From assembly GCA_045653425.1 (NCBI GenBank), contig JAZOLU010000029.1, forward strand, positions 19,919 through 83,918: a stretch of 64,000 nt of DNA, read 5' to 3'. Position numbers and translations under genes: made by a program. The stretch comes from RGIG3009 sp045653425 (GTDB lineage: Bacteria > Bacillota > Clostridia > Oscillospirales > Acutalibacteraceae). The notes beneath the pieces are model-generated. The model had not been told where the DNA came from and did not search any database. It saw only the letters and a list, made by a program, of their open reading frames with translations. Shown here piece by piece: positions 8,622 through 16,282 of this stretch (position 1 is its first letter; each line of letters opens with the position of its first letter).

Positions 8622-9410
8622 TTATCCTCCAATCTGGCATTTCAGCCCATAACGCTCCACCACCGCTTTAAGCGTTTGCATATGGGCGTCGGTCGGCGAG
8701 GGTAAATCCCCCATAGGATACGGCCTGCCCAAGCCGTCGTATTTGTCTTTGCCGAAACGATGGTACGGCAACAAATGCAGTTCGTTGACATTGGGGAGTG
8801 CCGCGGCAAACTTGGCAATGTCGGCAATTTCGCCCTCTGTGTCGTTAAACGTGGGGATAACCGGCACACGGATGATGAGTTTTTTAGCATTTTGGGCAAT
8901 TTTTACGGCGTTTTCCAAAATGCGCTCGTTGGGTTGCATTGTAAATTCTTGGTGCTTGGCACTATTCGTGTGCTTGATATCCATTAACACCGTATCAATA
9001 TACGGCAGTAACTTGGCAATGGTATCGTAAGAAGCAAAACCCGTGGTTTCCACCGCGGTGTTGATGGCACTTTCTTTGGCAGCGCGCAACAGAGCATAGG
9101 CAAAGTCGCTTTGGCAAAGCATTTCGCCGCCGGATAGTGTCATTCCGCCGCCGGAACGACGGTAGTACGGAGCATCCTGCTTAACAATGTGCAGAACCTC
9201 CTCCACCGTGATGTCACGACCTACCGGTTTCTCCTTGCCGTTTTGCAGCATAGTTTGACATTCAAACTGTTGAGATTCCGGATTACAACACCAACGGCAC
9301 CGCAAAGCGCACCCTTTCAAAAAAATGATGGTGCGAATACCGGGACCGTCGTGGACAGAGAATTTCTGAACATCGAAAATCCTACCGGATACTTTCAAAT
9401 AGTCAGACAT
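8622..9410 (-). CDS. Glycyl radical enzyme activating enzyme (radical SAM)
   Basis: A 262-residue radical S-adenosylmethionine enzyme that would install the glycyl radical on the adjacent dehydratase. It opens with F-S-V-H-D-G-P-G-I-R-T, then the cluster motif C-x3-C-x2-C (C-A-L-R-C-R-W-C), and later T-L-S-G-G-E. Most activases of diol dehydratases are about 300 residues because a ferredoxin-like domain with two extra [4Fe-4S] clusters follows the radical SAM motif. Here N-P-E-S-Q-Q is followed almost directly by D-I-T-V-E-E-V and that cysteine-rich segment is missing. This is a pyruvate formate-lyase-activase-like minimal layout. Starts 6 bases after the dehydratase stop. Confidence 0.92.
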   Translation of the reverse strand: MSDYLKVSGRIFDVQKFSVHDGPGIRTIIFLKGCALRCRWCCNPESQQFECQTMLQNGKEKPVGRDITVEEVLHIVKQDAPYYRRSGGGMTLSGGEMLCQSDFAYALLRAAKESAINTAVETTGFASYDTIAKLLPYIDTVLMDIKHTNSAKHQEFTMQPNERILENAVKIAQNAKKLIIRVPVIPTFNDTEGEIADIAKFAAALPNVNELHLLPYHRFGKDKYDGLGRPYPMGDLPSPTDAHMQTLKAVVERYGLKCQIGG

Positions 9411-9416
9411 ATCCTC

Positions 9417-11945
9417 TTAAAATCCTCCCTGTTCCGTGCGGTTGATAATATCATCTTGCAGGGATTTGGACAGCGTGGTAAACAACGCACTGTACCCCGC
9501 CACACGTACCACTAAGTTTTTATACTTTTCGGGATTGCGCTGGGCATCGTACAACGTTTCGCGGCTAACCACGTTAAACTGCATATGCATACCTTTTTGG
9601 TCAAAAAACGCACGAATAAGCGAAATGAACCCTTCCCTACCTGAGCCGCCTTTAAGCGCGGAGGGGTGGAATTTCATATTAAACAATGTGCCGTTGGAGG
9701 CGATGCCGTGGTCCAGTTTGGCAACCGAGTTGGCCGCCGCCGTGGGACCGTTTACATCGCACCCCGCCGCGGGAGATACACCGTCGGCAATGGGGGTGCC
9801 GGCCAAACGGCCATCCGGCGTGGCACCGGTTTGCATGCCCAGCGGCACATTGGCGGATACGGGATACAATCCGGCGTGGTACTTACCGCCGCGCGGGTTG
9901 GTGTACTTTTCCACCGGTTTGGTATACGTATACGCCGCCTCGCGCCCGTAGCGGTCCACTTCGTCAATATCGTTACCGAATTTGGGCAACGCCTTGATTT
10001 TTTCATACAATGCACGATAAGACTGTTTCTTTGCGTCGTCCATTTCGTTGGCACGAATTTGTTCAAAAATATCGGCGATTTGCGATTCGGTAATGTCGTA
10101 ACCGGCCGACGCCACACCGCTGACCACTTCTACCGTGAGCGCCTTGGCAAAGGAATTGTCATACGGCATACCAAAGTTGTTGCGCAAGGCATCGGCGTAC
10201 TGCTCCAACGTGACGGTTTTGGTTTTGTATACCAGTTCGTTAACGGCATACAACGCATCGGCTACGTTGGCAATGCCAAATCCCTGCGGGCCGGTAAAGT
10301 TATACACCGCGCCACCTTCTTGCGCCGATTTGCCGGCGGCAATACAGTCGTCCAACATAGACGATTCAAACGGCAACGGGCAACGCGCCATATGGGCGGC
10401 ATCCACCGCATTATCCGCATTCACCATCAATTGAATGGCGTATTCCATTTGTTGTTTATACGCGTTGAAAAACTTTTCGTACGTATCCAACTGAGCAATC
10501 TCGCCGGTACGTAAACCAACCTGAACGCCCTTGTCCATACCGTTAGAGAACACCAATTCCAACGGACGGCACATATTAAAGAATGCCGCGTCGTGCCAAC
10601 CGTCGGTTTTGCCGCCTTTTTGCGGTTCCACACAACCGATGATGCAGTAATCACGCGCATCCTGCAACGACAAACCGCGGGAAATTAGTGCAGGAATGAT
10701 AATTTCGTCGTTATAATACGCTGGTAAGCCAATACCGGTTTTGGTGAGTTCCGCCGCTTTTACCAATAAGTCGTGCGGGGTGCCGTTCCAAACACGCATA
10801 GAAAGCGAAGGTTGCGGCAGATTAACGTGCATAGAGGCGTTAATGCACATATACGACAAATCGTTGGTGGCATCTTCACCGTGAATATTCTGACCGCCGA
10901 CAATGAGATTTTGGAACATACTGTAACCCGCAAAACCTTCTGCCGACAAATGGTCACGCACTTTGTTAAGACTGTTGAGTTTTACCCATAAGCAATCAAT
11001 GAGTTCCTGTGCTTGTTCGCGGGTTAATTTGCCGCTTTCAATATCCCGGCTGTAATACGGATACATATACTGGTCAAACCGACCGGGCGAAACCGAGTGA
11101 CCGCTGGATTCCGTTTGAAGCAATAATTGCACAAACCAGAAAGACTGGCATGCTTCATAAAAACTGCTAGCCCCGTTTTCCGGCACGGCATCACAATTTT
11201 CGGCAATGGCAAGCAATTCAGCACGGCGGGCACTGTCGGCACAGGTTTGTGCCAATGTGCGTGCGTGTTCCGCATACCGTTTGGCAAAGATAATGGCGGC
11301 TTCACAACTTTCCATCACCGAGGTGAGGAAAGAATGACGCTGCGTATAATCGCTGTCGTACACTTGGCACTTGTCACGTTCCGATTTGGCGTAATTGTAA
11401 ATGCCGCGGAAACCAATTTTTAACACTTTGGCATAGTCAACACTTACGTGGCCAATGCCGTTATAGAAATAATTGCCTACGGTAAATATGTTGTGTTCAA
11501 TGGCGGTGCGGGTTTCGGGGCTCATATACGACGTAGCCAATTCGCTGGTGGTTCTTCCCTGCCAGTATTTATGAACTTCTTTAAGTTTGGCGGCAGTTTC
11601 CGCAGAAATGTAAAACGGGTCGGCACTGCGCTTGGCAATGGTATCAAATTCGTCTTCTAACCATTGGTTGGAAAATTCGGGGAACGTAGGACAACCGCGG
11701 CGCGCTTCACAGTTGCAACCGACAATTAATTCGTTATCGCGAATAACAACCGGCAACTTTTCTGCCATAGCGCGGAAAGCGCGGGATTTGCGCAGGTACA
11801 GCGGCAAACCCTCCGTGCTTTTAAAACTCTCCGTAAGAATTTCGGCACGGGTAGACTCAATTGTTGGCGTACCGGAATATAGGTCGTCAATGAGGTTTTG
11901 TATGCGGTTTGTTTTGGAAATTTCGCCAGTATAAATGTTCTTCAT
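9417..11945 (-). CDS. B12-independent glycerol/1,2-propanediol dehydratase (glycyl radical enzyme)
   Basis: An 842-residue glycyl radical enzyme. The thiyl cysteine and catalytic glutamate lie in G-C438-V-E440-P-Q, and the radical glycine in R-V-A-G817-Y-S-A near the C-terminus. H166 (N-G-I-G-H-V-S), H283 and D452 (G-W-H-D-A-A-F-F) match, in spacing and context, the diol-binding residues of Clostridium butyricum glycerol dehydratase. Choline lyase residues at +13 (Thr) and +17 (Tyr) from the thiyl cysteine are replaced by His and Phe, which argues against CutC. From memory, the enzyme is about 55 residues longer than glycerol dehydratase, largely in an insert around 600-650. Shell genes in the operon favour 1,2-propanediol and a propionaldehyde product, but glycerol cannot be excluded. 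First gene after the promoter at 11972-12000. Confidence 0.9.
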   Translation of the reverse strand: MKNIYTGEISKTNRIQNLIDDLYSGTPTIESTRAEILTESFKSTEGLPLYLRKSRAFRAMAEKLPVVIRDNELIVGCNCEARRGCPTFPEFSNQWLEDEFDTIAKRSADPFYISAETAAKLKEVHKYWQGRTTSELATSYMSPETRTAIEHNIFTVGNYFYNGIGHVSVDYAKVLKIGFRGIYNYAKSERDKCQVYDSDYTQRHSFLTSVMESCEAAIIFAKRYAEHARTLAQTCADSARRAELLAIAENCDAVPENGASSFYEACQSFWFVQLLLQTESSGHSVSPGRFDQYMYPYYSRDIESGKLTREQAQELIDCLWVKLNSLNKVRDHLSAEGFAGYSMFQNLIVGGQNIHGEDATNDLSYMCINASMHVNLPQPSLSMRVWNGTPHDLLVKAAELTKTGIGLPAYYNDEIIIPALISRGLSLQDARDYCIIGCVEPQKGGKTDGWHDAAFFNMCRPLELVFSNGMDKGVQVGLRTGEIAQLDTYEKFFNAYKQQMEYAIQLMVNADNAVDAAHMARCPLPFESSMLDDCIAAGKSAQEGGAVYNFTGPQGFGIANVADALYAVNELVYKTKTVTLEQYADALRNNFGMPYDNSFAKALTVEVVSGVASAGYDITESQIADIFEQIRANEMDDAKKQSYRALYEKIKALPKFGNDIDEVDRYGREAAYTYTKPVEKYTNPRGGKYHAGLYPVSANVPLGMQTGATPDGRLAGTPIADGVSPAAGCDVNGPTAAANSVAKLDHGIASNGTLFNMKFHPSALKGGSGREGFISLIRAFFDQKGMHMQFNVVSRETLYDAQRNPEKYKNLVVRVAGYSALFTTLSKSLQDDIINRTEQGGF

Positions 11946-11971
11946 ACCTATCCCCCTAATTTTACAGTTCC

Positions 11972-12000
11972 ATCATACACCATAAAAAAGTAAAAGTCAA
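11972..12000 (-). promoter_or_regulatory. Strong promoter for the glycyl radical/microcompartment operon
   Basis: On the minus strand TTGACT and TATGAT are separated by exactly 17 bases, and the dehydratase ATG at 11945 follows with a GGGGGAT ribosome site. This is a near-consensus sigma-A promoter. Confidence 0.8.
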
Positions 12001-12022
12001 CACTTTTTAGGCATAAAAAAAG

Positions 12023-12104
12023 AAAAAACAAACAAAAACATCTTAAATCTCGCCAAAAATATGCCGCTGCCAGCAAAAGATAATGTTGTTTTTGTTTGTT
12101 TTTT
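12023..12104. repeat. AT-rich long inverted repeat between pfk and the dehydratase promoter
   Basis: An 18-bp perfect inverted repeat made only of A/C on one arm and T/G on the other (12023-12040 with 12087-12104) flanks a 46-base loop. It sits between the phosphofructokinase stop (12118) and the dehydratase promoter. Read on the minus strand it is an A-rich then U-rich stem followed by more U, so it may end the pfk transcript. Its size is unusual for a terminator and it could be a regulatory target. Confidence 0.55.
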
Positions 12105-12117
12105 TCAAAAAATCCAA

Positions 12118-13356
12118 TTATAACACGAGGTGTACCGGCAAGCCATCGCGATACGTAGGATGAACTTCGCCGTGAATTAACGGTAACAAGTAGTCCAAAC
12201 AAGCATCTGTAACGTGGTTGCCTTGTTCGTTAATAAAGATAAGCGGGACTCGCTTGATTTGGTTAGCCACACGTTGAACCGGCACACAACCGATGGTGGT
12301 AGTATACGGTGTGTTGGAAGTGCGTTCAATGGTCATCATAACGCCGCTTGTCCCCTGCGCTGCCATTTGCACTGCCTGTTCCCCGACACGGTGCGATTCG
12401 TCCAAATCGGTAAAAGACGCCAAATGCGCCGCACAACGTTGCGGTAAATTCAATTCCACCGAACGCACTTTACAACCAATTTCCCGTTTAACAAGCAGTT
12501 CCAACCACTTGCCGCTCCCCGCCAACTGCTTATGGCCAAATGCGTCGGTACCACTGTCTTGTGCGTCTTCGCCCACATACCGACCATCTGCGTAATGAAT
12601 ACCCTCCGATACCGCGATAACCACATTGGGGTGGCGGGCCAGCGCGGCACGGACATCGGTTAAAAATTGCTCTTTACAAAAATCCCGTTCCGGAAGATAG
12701 ACCAAATCGGGAGAGGCATCCCCCACGGCTCTGCCCAGTGCAGATGCCGCCGTAAGCCAACCGGCATCGCGCCCCATAATTTCTAAAATGGTTACCGCAT
12801 CGGTGGTGTACACCGCGCAATCTCGCAAAATTTCCTGCGTGGTGGTGGCAACGAATTTGGCGGCAGAACCAAAACCGGGCGTGTGGTCGGTTTCTACCAA
12901 ATCGTTATCAATGGTTTTGGGCACGCCGATGATGCGCATTTCGTATCCGCACGCGGCGGTATAGGCAGAGAGTTTATCCACCGTATCCATAGAATCGTTA
13001 CCGCCGATGTAGAAAAAATAGCGAATATCGTATTTGCGAAACAGGGCAACCAGTTGCTCATATACCGCATCGTTTTTGCCGACAGGCGGTAATTTTTTGC
13101 GGCAAGAACCCAGTGCTGCGGCGGGAGTTTTATACAGTAAATCCAGACTCTCCTCATCCGCAAAGCGGTCGGTTAAGTCCACCAAACGCTCCTCCAAAAA
13201 GCCCTCAATGCCGTTGCGCATACCATACAACTTGCGAATGGAACCACCGCACAGTTGCTTTTTAACGCCGGCAATTACGCCGGCTAACGAGGCATTGATA
13301 GCGGCGGTGGGACCGCCGGATTGACCAACAACAGCGTTGCCGATTAAAGTGTTCAT
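12118..13356 (-). CDS. 6-phosphofructokinase, pyrophosphate-dependent type
   Basis: A 412-residue phosphofructokinase. G-Q-S-G-G-P lies at residues 11-16, G-G-N120-D121-S replaces the ATP-type G-G-D-G-S/T, and P-K147-T-I-D-N-D replaces P-G-T-I-D-N-D. An Asp at the D121 position and a Lys at the K147 position are the two residues that select pyrophosphate over ATP in this superfamily, so PPi dependence is inferred; N120 in place of the usual acidic residue is a small oddity. The enzyme phosphorylates fructose-6-phosphate in the cytoplasm and can run in reverse. Start: ATG at 13356 with AAAGGA upstream, in preference to an in-frame ATG at 13395. Directly upstream of the dehydratase operon but separated by its promoter. 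Confidence 0.88.
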   Translation of the reverse strand: MNTLIGNAVVGQSGGPTAAINASLAGVIAGVKKQLCGGSIRKLYGMRNGIEGFLEERLVDLTDRFADEESLDLLYKTPAAALGSCRKKLPPVGKNDAVYEQLVALFRKYDIRYFFYIGGNDSMDTVDKLSAYTAACGYEMRIIGVPKTIDNDLVETDHTPGFGSAAKFVATTTQEILRDCAVYTTDAVTILEIMGRDAGWLTAASALGRAVGDASPDLVYLPERDFCKEQFLTDVRAALARHPNVVIAVSEGIHYADGRYVGEDAQDSGTDAFGHKQLAGSGKWLELLVKREIGCKVRSVELNLPQRCAAHLASFTDLDESHRVGEQAVQMAAQGTSGVMMTIERTSNTPYTTTIGCVPVQRVANQIKRVPLIFINEQGNHVTDACLDYLLPLIHGEVHPTYRDGLPVHLVL

Positions 13357-13436
13357 AGGTTGCGTTCCTTTCTTAAATACGACGTATTTCGCCAATTATC
13401 ATACTGTATTTTGCCACAAAAGTCAACCGAGACACG

Positions 13437-13460
13437 CAAAAACAGCCGCTTTCGCGGCTG
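13437..13460 (-). terminator. Terminator of the pyridoxamine kinase gene
   Basis: A perfect hairpin CAGCCGC-(4-base loop)-GCGGCTG (13443-13460) is followed on the minus strand by TTTTT. It lies 10 bases past the kinase stop. Confidence 0.88.
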
Positions 13461-13469
13461 CTCTGGTTT

Positions 13470-14300
13470 TTACTGCAAATAAGAAATAAGATTGTTCAGC
13501 ACCGGTTCAAATTTGGCACCGTACCAGTGGTTATCCTCGTCGGCAGTAGCGCGAATGCAATCCACGGTATAATCCGCCGCAATACACGCCGCTTGGTACG
13601 CGGTTTTGCCGCGCATCATCGCGCCCACAAACGCTGAGGCATATATATCCCCCGTGCCGTGACAACTGTTGGGTAACAAGTCGTGCTCGTAATAGGCACG
13701 GTCGTTCCCTTCCAACACCTCAATGCCGGTTTTGCCCGCCGCATACGAAATGCCGGTAAGGATGATATTGCCACAACCCAGTGATTGCAGTGCCGCCAAC
13801 AGTTTATCAATATACGCCTTATCGTACTCTTCGCGATACGGTATACCGGTTAAAAAACAGGCCTCGGTTATGTTGGGGAGAATGTAGTCCGCCTTAGCGC
13901 ACAGCGTTTTCATTGCCTCTACATACGCTGCGTCAAAGTTGGGATACAATTTGCCATTATCCGCCATTGCCGGGTCCACAAACGTTTTGCCACCGGGTGC
14001 CAAGGTGTCTTGCATAATCTGCACCACGTAATCAATCTGTTTGGTACTGCCGAGGTAGCCGGTATATACCGCTTGGAACTGAATGCTCTCGCTTTGCCAA
14101 TGGTCTTTAATGGCGGGCATATCGTCCGTTAAATCCCGGAAAGTGTACCCCGAAAAACCGGCTGTGTGTGTGGAAAGCACTGCCGAGGGTAAAACGGCGG
14201 TTTCCAACCCGCAAGCGGACAAAATCGGTAACGCCACCGTAAGCGAACACTGCCCCACACAAGAAATATCCTGAATTGTCAAAATGCGTGCGTATGACAT
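13470..14300 (-). CDS. Pyridoxamine/pyridoxal kinase (PfkB/ribokinase superfamily)
   Basis: A 276-residue kinase of the PdxK/PdxY group, which phosphorylates B6 vitamers for PLP salvage. Family marks: I-Q-D-I-S-C-V-G-Q-C-S at the N-terminus, T-G-Y-L-G-S near residue 80, V-D-P-A-M-A-D-N-G-K-L-Y, P-N-I-T-E-A, and the catalytic anion-hole G-T-G-D in S-C-H-G-T-G-D. Start: the ATG at 14300 with AAAGGGGAAG upstream, not the in-frame ATG at 14327. It follows a MocR-type regulator gene by 76 bases, with its own promoter in the gap, which suggests the regulator controls B6 salvage. Confidence 0.88.
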   Translation of the reverse strand: MSYARILTIQDISCVGQCSLTVALPILSACGLETAVLPSAVLSTHTAGFSGYTFRDLTDDMPAIKDHWQSESIQFQAVYTGYLGSTKQIDYVVQIMQDTLAPGGKTFVDPAMADNGKLYPNFDAAYVEAMKTLCAKADYILPNITEACFLTGIPYREEYDKAYIDKLLAALQSLGCGNIILTGISYAAGKTGIEVLEGNDRAYYEHDLLPNSCHGTGDIYASAFVGAMMRGKTAYQAACIAADYTVDCIRATADEDNHWYGAKFEPVLNNLISYLQ

Positions 14301-14334
14301 AACTATCTTCCCCTTTGCATATATCAATGTTCTC

Positions 14335-14362
14335 AGTATACCACATTTTGACTATATGTAAA
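14335..14362 (-). promoter_or_regulatory. Promoter of the pyridoxamine kinase gene
   Basis: On the minus strand TTTACA and TATACT are 16 bases apart, 35 bases before the chosen kinase start and immediately after the MocR-type gene. It is a likely target of that regulator. Confidence 0.6.
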
Positions 14363-14376
14363 TACTCAGTTTTGTA

Positions 14377-15477
14377 CTATTTTATATTACCAGATTGTGC
14401 TGCCTTGCGACGTTCACGGCGCACACGGTTGATGTGACGTTCAAAATCGCCGCCCGCAATCAGTTCCGCCAACACATATTGTTCCAGCACCGAAACGGTG
14501 CAGGAGTAAAAGCCCAGCGTTTCTTCAAATCGTTTGGCAAGCGACGATGGGAGTACCATATACCCCACGCGCAAAGCCGGCGAAACGGTTTGAGAAAAGG
14601 TGTTAATATAAATCACCCGTTCCTCCTCCGACAGAGAAAATAAGGTTTCCTCGTTTTTCTTGGAAACGGTTAGTTCCGAATCGTAATTATCCTCCACAAT
14701 GTATCCGTCACGCTCACGCGCCCACTGTAAATATTCTTGTCGTTTAGAGGCATCTGCCGTTACCAAACTGGGATAGCTGTTAAATGGGGTTACGTGCAAT
14801 ACCTGCGCGTGAGTGTGTTGCAGTTCCCCACTTTGAATACCGCGGTTGCCCATTTTTAACATTTCACAGGTAATATGGTGCGCTTCATACACCTGCCGAA
14901 TTTTATTGTAGGACGGGTCTTCCAGCGCATATACGGTACGGTTGCCCAGTAATTGCGCCACCAAGCCGTAAAGATATTCCGCACCCGCACCGATAATCAC
15001 CTGTTCCGGTGTTGCGTGGATGCCCACGTTGCGCTCCAGGTATTTGGTGATAGCCGCACGCAAGGCAAAGCACCCGCGATTATTTGGCTTGGTAAACAGG
15101 GTTTCGCCGTAATCCAGCATAACGCGCCGCATGGTTTTGGATAAGGTGGTAAACGGAAACGTGCCGCTTTCGCCCGCTTTGACCGCAGGAGCACGGTACT
15201 GCCACTCCGCCTCGGCAGTGTGAATCAAAAAATCCGATGCCTTGTATATTACCACATATCCGCTGCGCGGGCGAGATTCAATATAGCCTTCCTCACTTAA
15301 CAAACGGTAAGCGTGTTCCACGGTAATCACGCTCATTCCGATTTCATCTGCCAACACACGTTTAGACGGTAATTTTTGCCCGTGCGCATACGCCCCCGAT
15401 TCAATATCATTCCGTAAGCGGTGATATAACTGTATGTACGCGGGAACGGCACTGGTTTTATCAATTAAGTGTTTCAT
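14377..15477 (-). CDS. MocR/GntR-type regulator with degenerate, truncated aminotransferase domain
   Basis: A 366-residue protein: GntR winged helix (residues ~8-75, with L-P-S-K-R-V-L-A-D-E-I-G-M-S recognition region) followed by an aspartate-aminotransferase-like fold. MocR/PdxR/GabR proteins bind PLP through a lysine in T-F-S-K-x-x-x-P-x-L-R-x-G-Y. Here the matching segment is T-F-S-Q296-T-V-S-P-A-L-R-V-G-Y, so the Schiff-base lysine is Gln. The protein ends right after R-R-E-R-R-K, roughly 90 residues short of typical MocR length, so the small C-terminal subdomain is lost. The GntR domain is intact. It may bind a B6 compound non-covalently or have lost sensing. Start: ATG at 15477 to match the family N-terminus; the in-frame ATG at 15591 lies upstream of the promoter. 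Confidence 0.82.
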   Translation of the reverse strand: MKHLIDKTSAVPAYIQLYHRLRNDIESGAYAHGQKLPSKRVLADEIGMSVITVEHAYRLLSEEGYIESRPRSGYVVIYKASDFLIHTAEAEWQYRAPAVKAGESGTFPFTTLSKTMRRVMLDYGETLFTKPNNRGCFALRAAITKYLERNVGIHATPEQVIIGAGAEYLYGLVAQLLGNRTVYALEDPSYNKIRQVYEAHHITCEMLKMGNRGIQSGELQHTHAQVLHVTPFNSYPSLVTADASKRQEYLQWARERDGYIVEDNYDSELTVSKKNEETLFSLSEEERVIYINTFSQTVSPALRVGYMVLPSSLAKRFEETLGFYSCTVSVLEQYVLAELIAGGDFERHINRVRRERRKAAQSGNIK

Positions 15478-15508
15478 ATACACCGACTCACTTCCGAAAA
15501 TTTGTTTA

Positions 15509-15537
15509 ATTATACTATAATTCTGCAAAATTGTAAA
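15509..15537 (-). promoter_or_regulatory. Promoter of the MocR-type regulator gene
   Basis: On the minus strand TTTACA and TATAAT are 17 bases apart, ending 31 bases before the ATG at 15477. The -35 box is identical to that of the kinase promoter at 14335-14362, and an autoregulatory link is possible. Confidence 0.7.
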
Positions 15538-15637
15538 GCCAATGGCTACTGCCTGAAAAGTTGAGAAGAGATAAATTGTTTCATTATTCAACTCGGTTAC
15601 TCATATACATAAGTTACTGCAAGAAAGGTGTGATACC

Positions 15638-16267
15638 GTGAACCAAGATTTCAAAGAATTGATGGAAAAATACGAACGGGAATTAATGGAACTGCGCCGA
15701 CACGCGGTGCAAGCCGTGAGCGTGGAAACGGAACCCGAACCGCTAAACCGTTCTGAAGAAACACCTGCAACCGTACCGAATGCGGAAATGCCGCCGATGA
15801 CCGAGGACGATAATTTCCAAGGAAACATATCACAAGAGAAAAATGCCGGCGGGTATCCCCCAGTGCCGCCGGTAACAGACGGTAATTTTGCTTCATTGCA
15901 AGTGCGCGTTACCGCCGCCAACGAAGCGATACCCATTCCCAACGCACTTGTCACTATCAGCCGCGAGACGGACGGTGAACCGGTATTAGAACAAGTACGG
16001 CTCACCGGTATAAGCGGGCTGACCGAGCCGGTATTACTCCCTGCTACCGACCCCGCGCTGACAATGAACCCATCCAACGAATCAATTCCGTTGATAACCT
16101 ATGAAATTCAAATTGCCGCACCGGGGTATTATCGCGTACGTAATAATGGTGTGCCGCTGTACGGCGGTATTGCCACCGTGCTACCGGTTACTATGATTCC
16201 TCTGCCGGAATTTGAGGAAGAAAATGCCACCGAATTGGAATTTAACACCCCGCGTAATAACTTGTAA
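15638..16267 (+). CDS. Hypothetical protein upstream of SleC-like gene (carboxypeptidase-regulatory-like domain)
   Basis: A 209-residue protein with no recognised enzyme signature. The first ~25 residues are a charged amphipathic helix (E-L-M-E-K-Y-E-R-E-L-M-E-L-R-R), then a low-complexity Pro/Glu/Thr linker to ~80. A beta-rich segment from ~85 to 195 (L-Q-V-R-V-T-A-A-N-E-A-I-P-I-P-N-A-L-V-T-I) resembles the carboxypeptidase-regulatory/SpaA-like folds used as structural modules. No signal peptide. Start is GTG at 15638 with AAAGGTG upstream. The next gene begins 15 bases downstream, so a role in spore coat or cortex handling alongside it is an inference from context. Confidence 0.7.
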   Translation: MNQDFKELMEKYERELMELRRHAVQAVSVETEPEPLNRSEETPATVPNAEMPPMTEDDNFQGNISQEKNAGGYPPVPPVTDGNFASLQVRVTAANEAIPIPNALVTISRETDGEPVLEQVRLTGISGLTEPVLLPATDPALTMNPSNESIPLITYEIQIAAPGYYRVRNNGVPLYGGIATVLPVTMIPLPEFEEENATELEFNTPRNNL

Positions 16268-16282
16268 CCAGGAGGAACGTAT

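Noticed and set aside
9666..10514. 282-codon open frame on the plus strand
   Set aside because: Lies wholly inside the dehydratase gene on the opposite strand, shows no family signature and no ribosome site; antisense shadow.
9417..11945. Choline trimethylamine-lyase (CutC)
   Set aside because: Residues at the choline-binding positions are His and Phe, while diol-dehydratase His and Asp are present.
11948..12202. 84-codon open frame on the minus strand between pfk and the dehydratase
   Set aside because: Runs through the pfk end, the long inverted repeat and the promoter; composition is that of non-coding AT-rich DNA.
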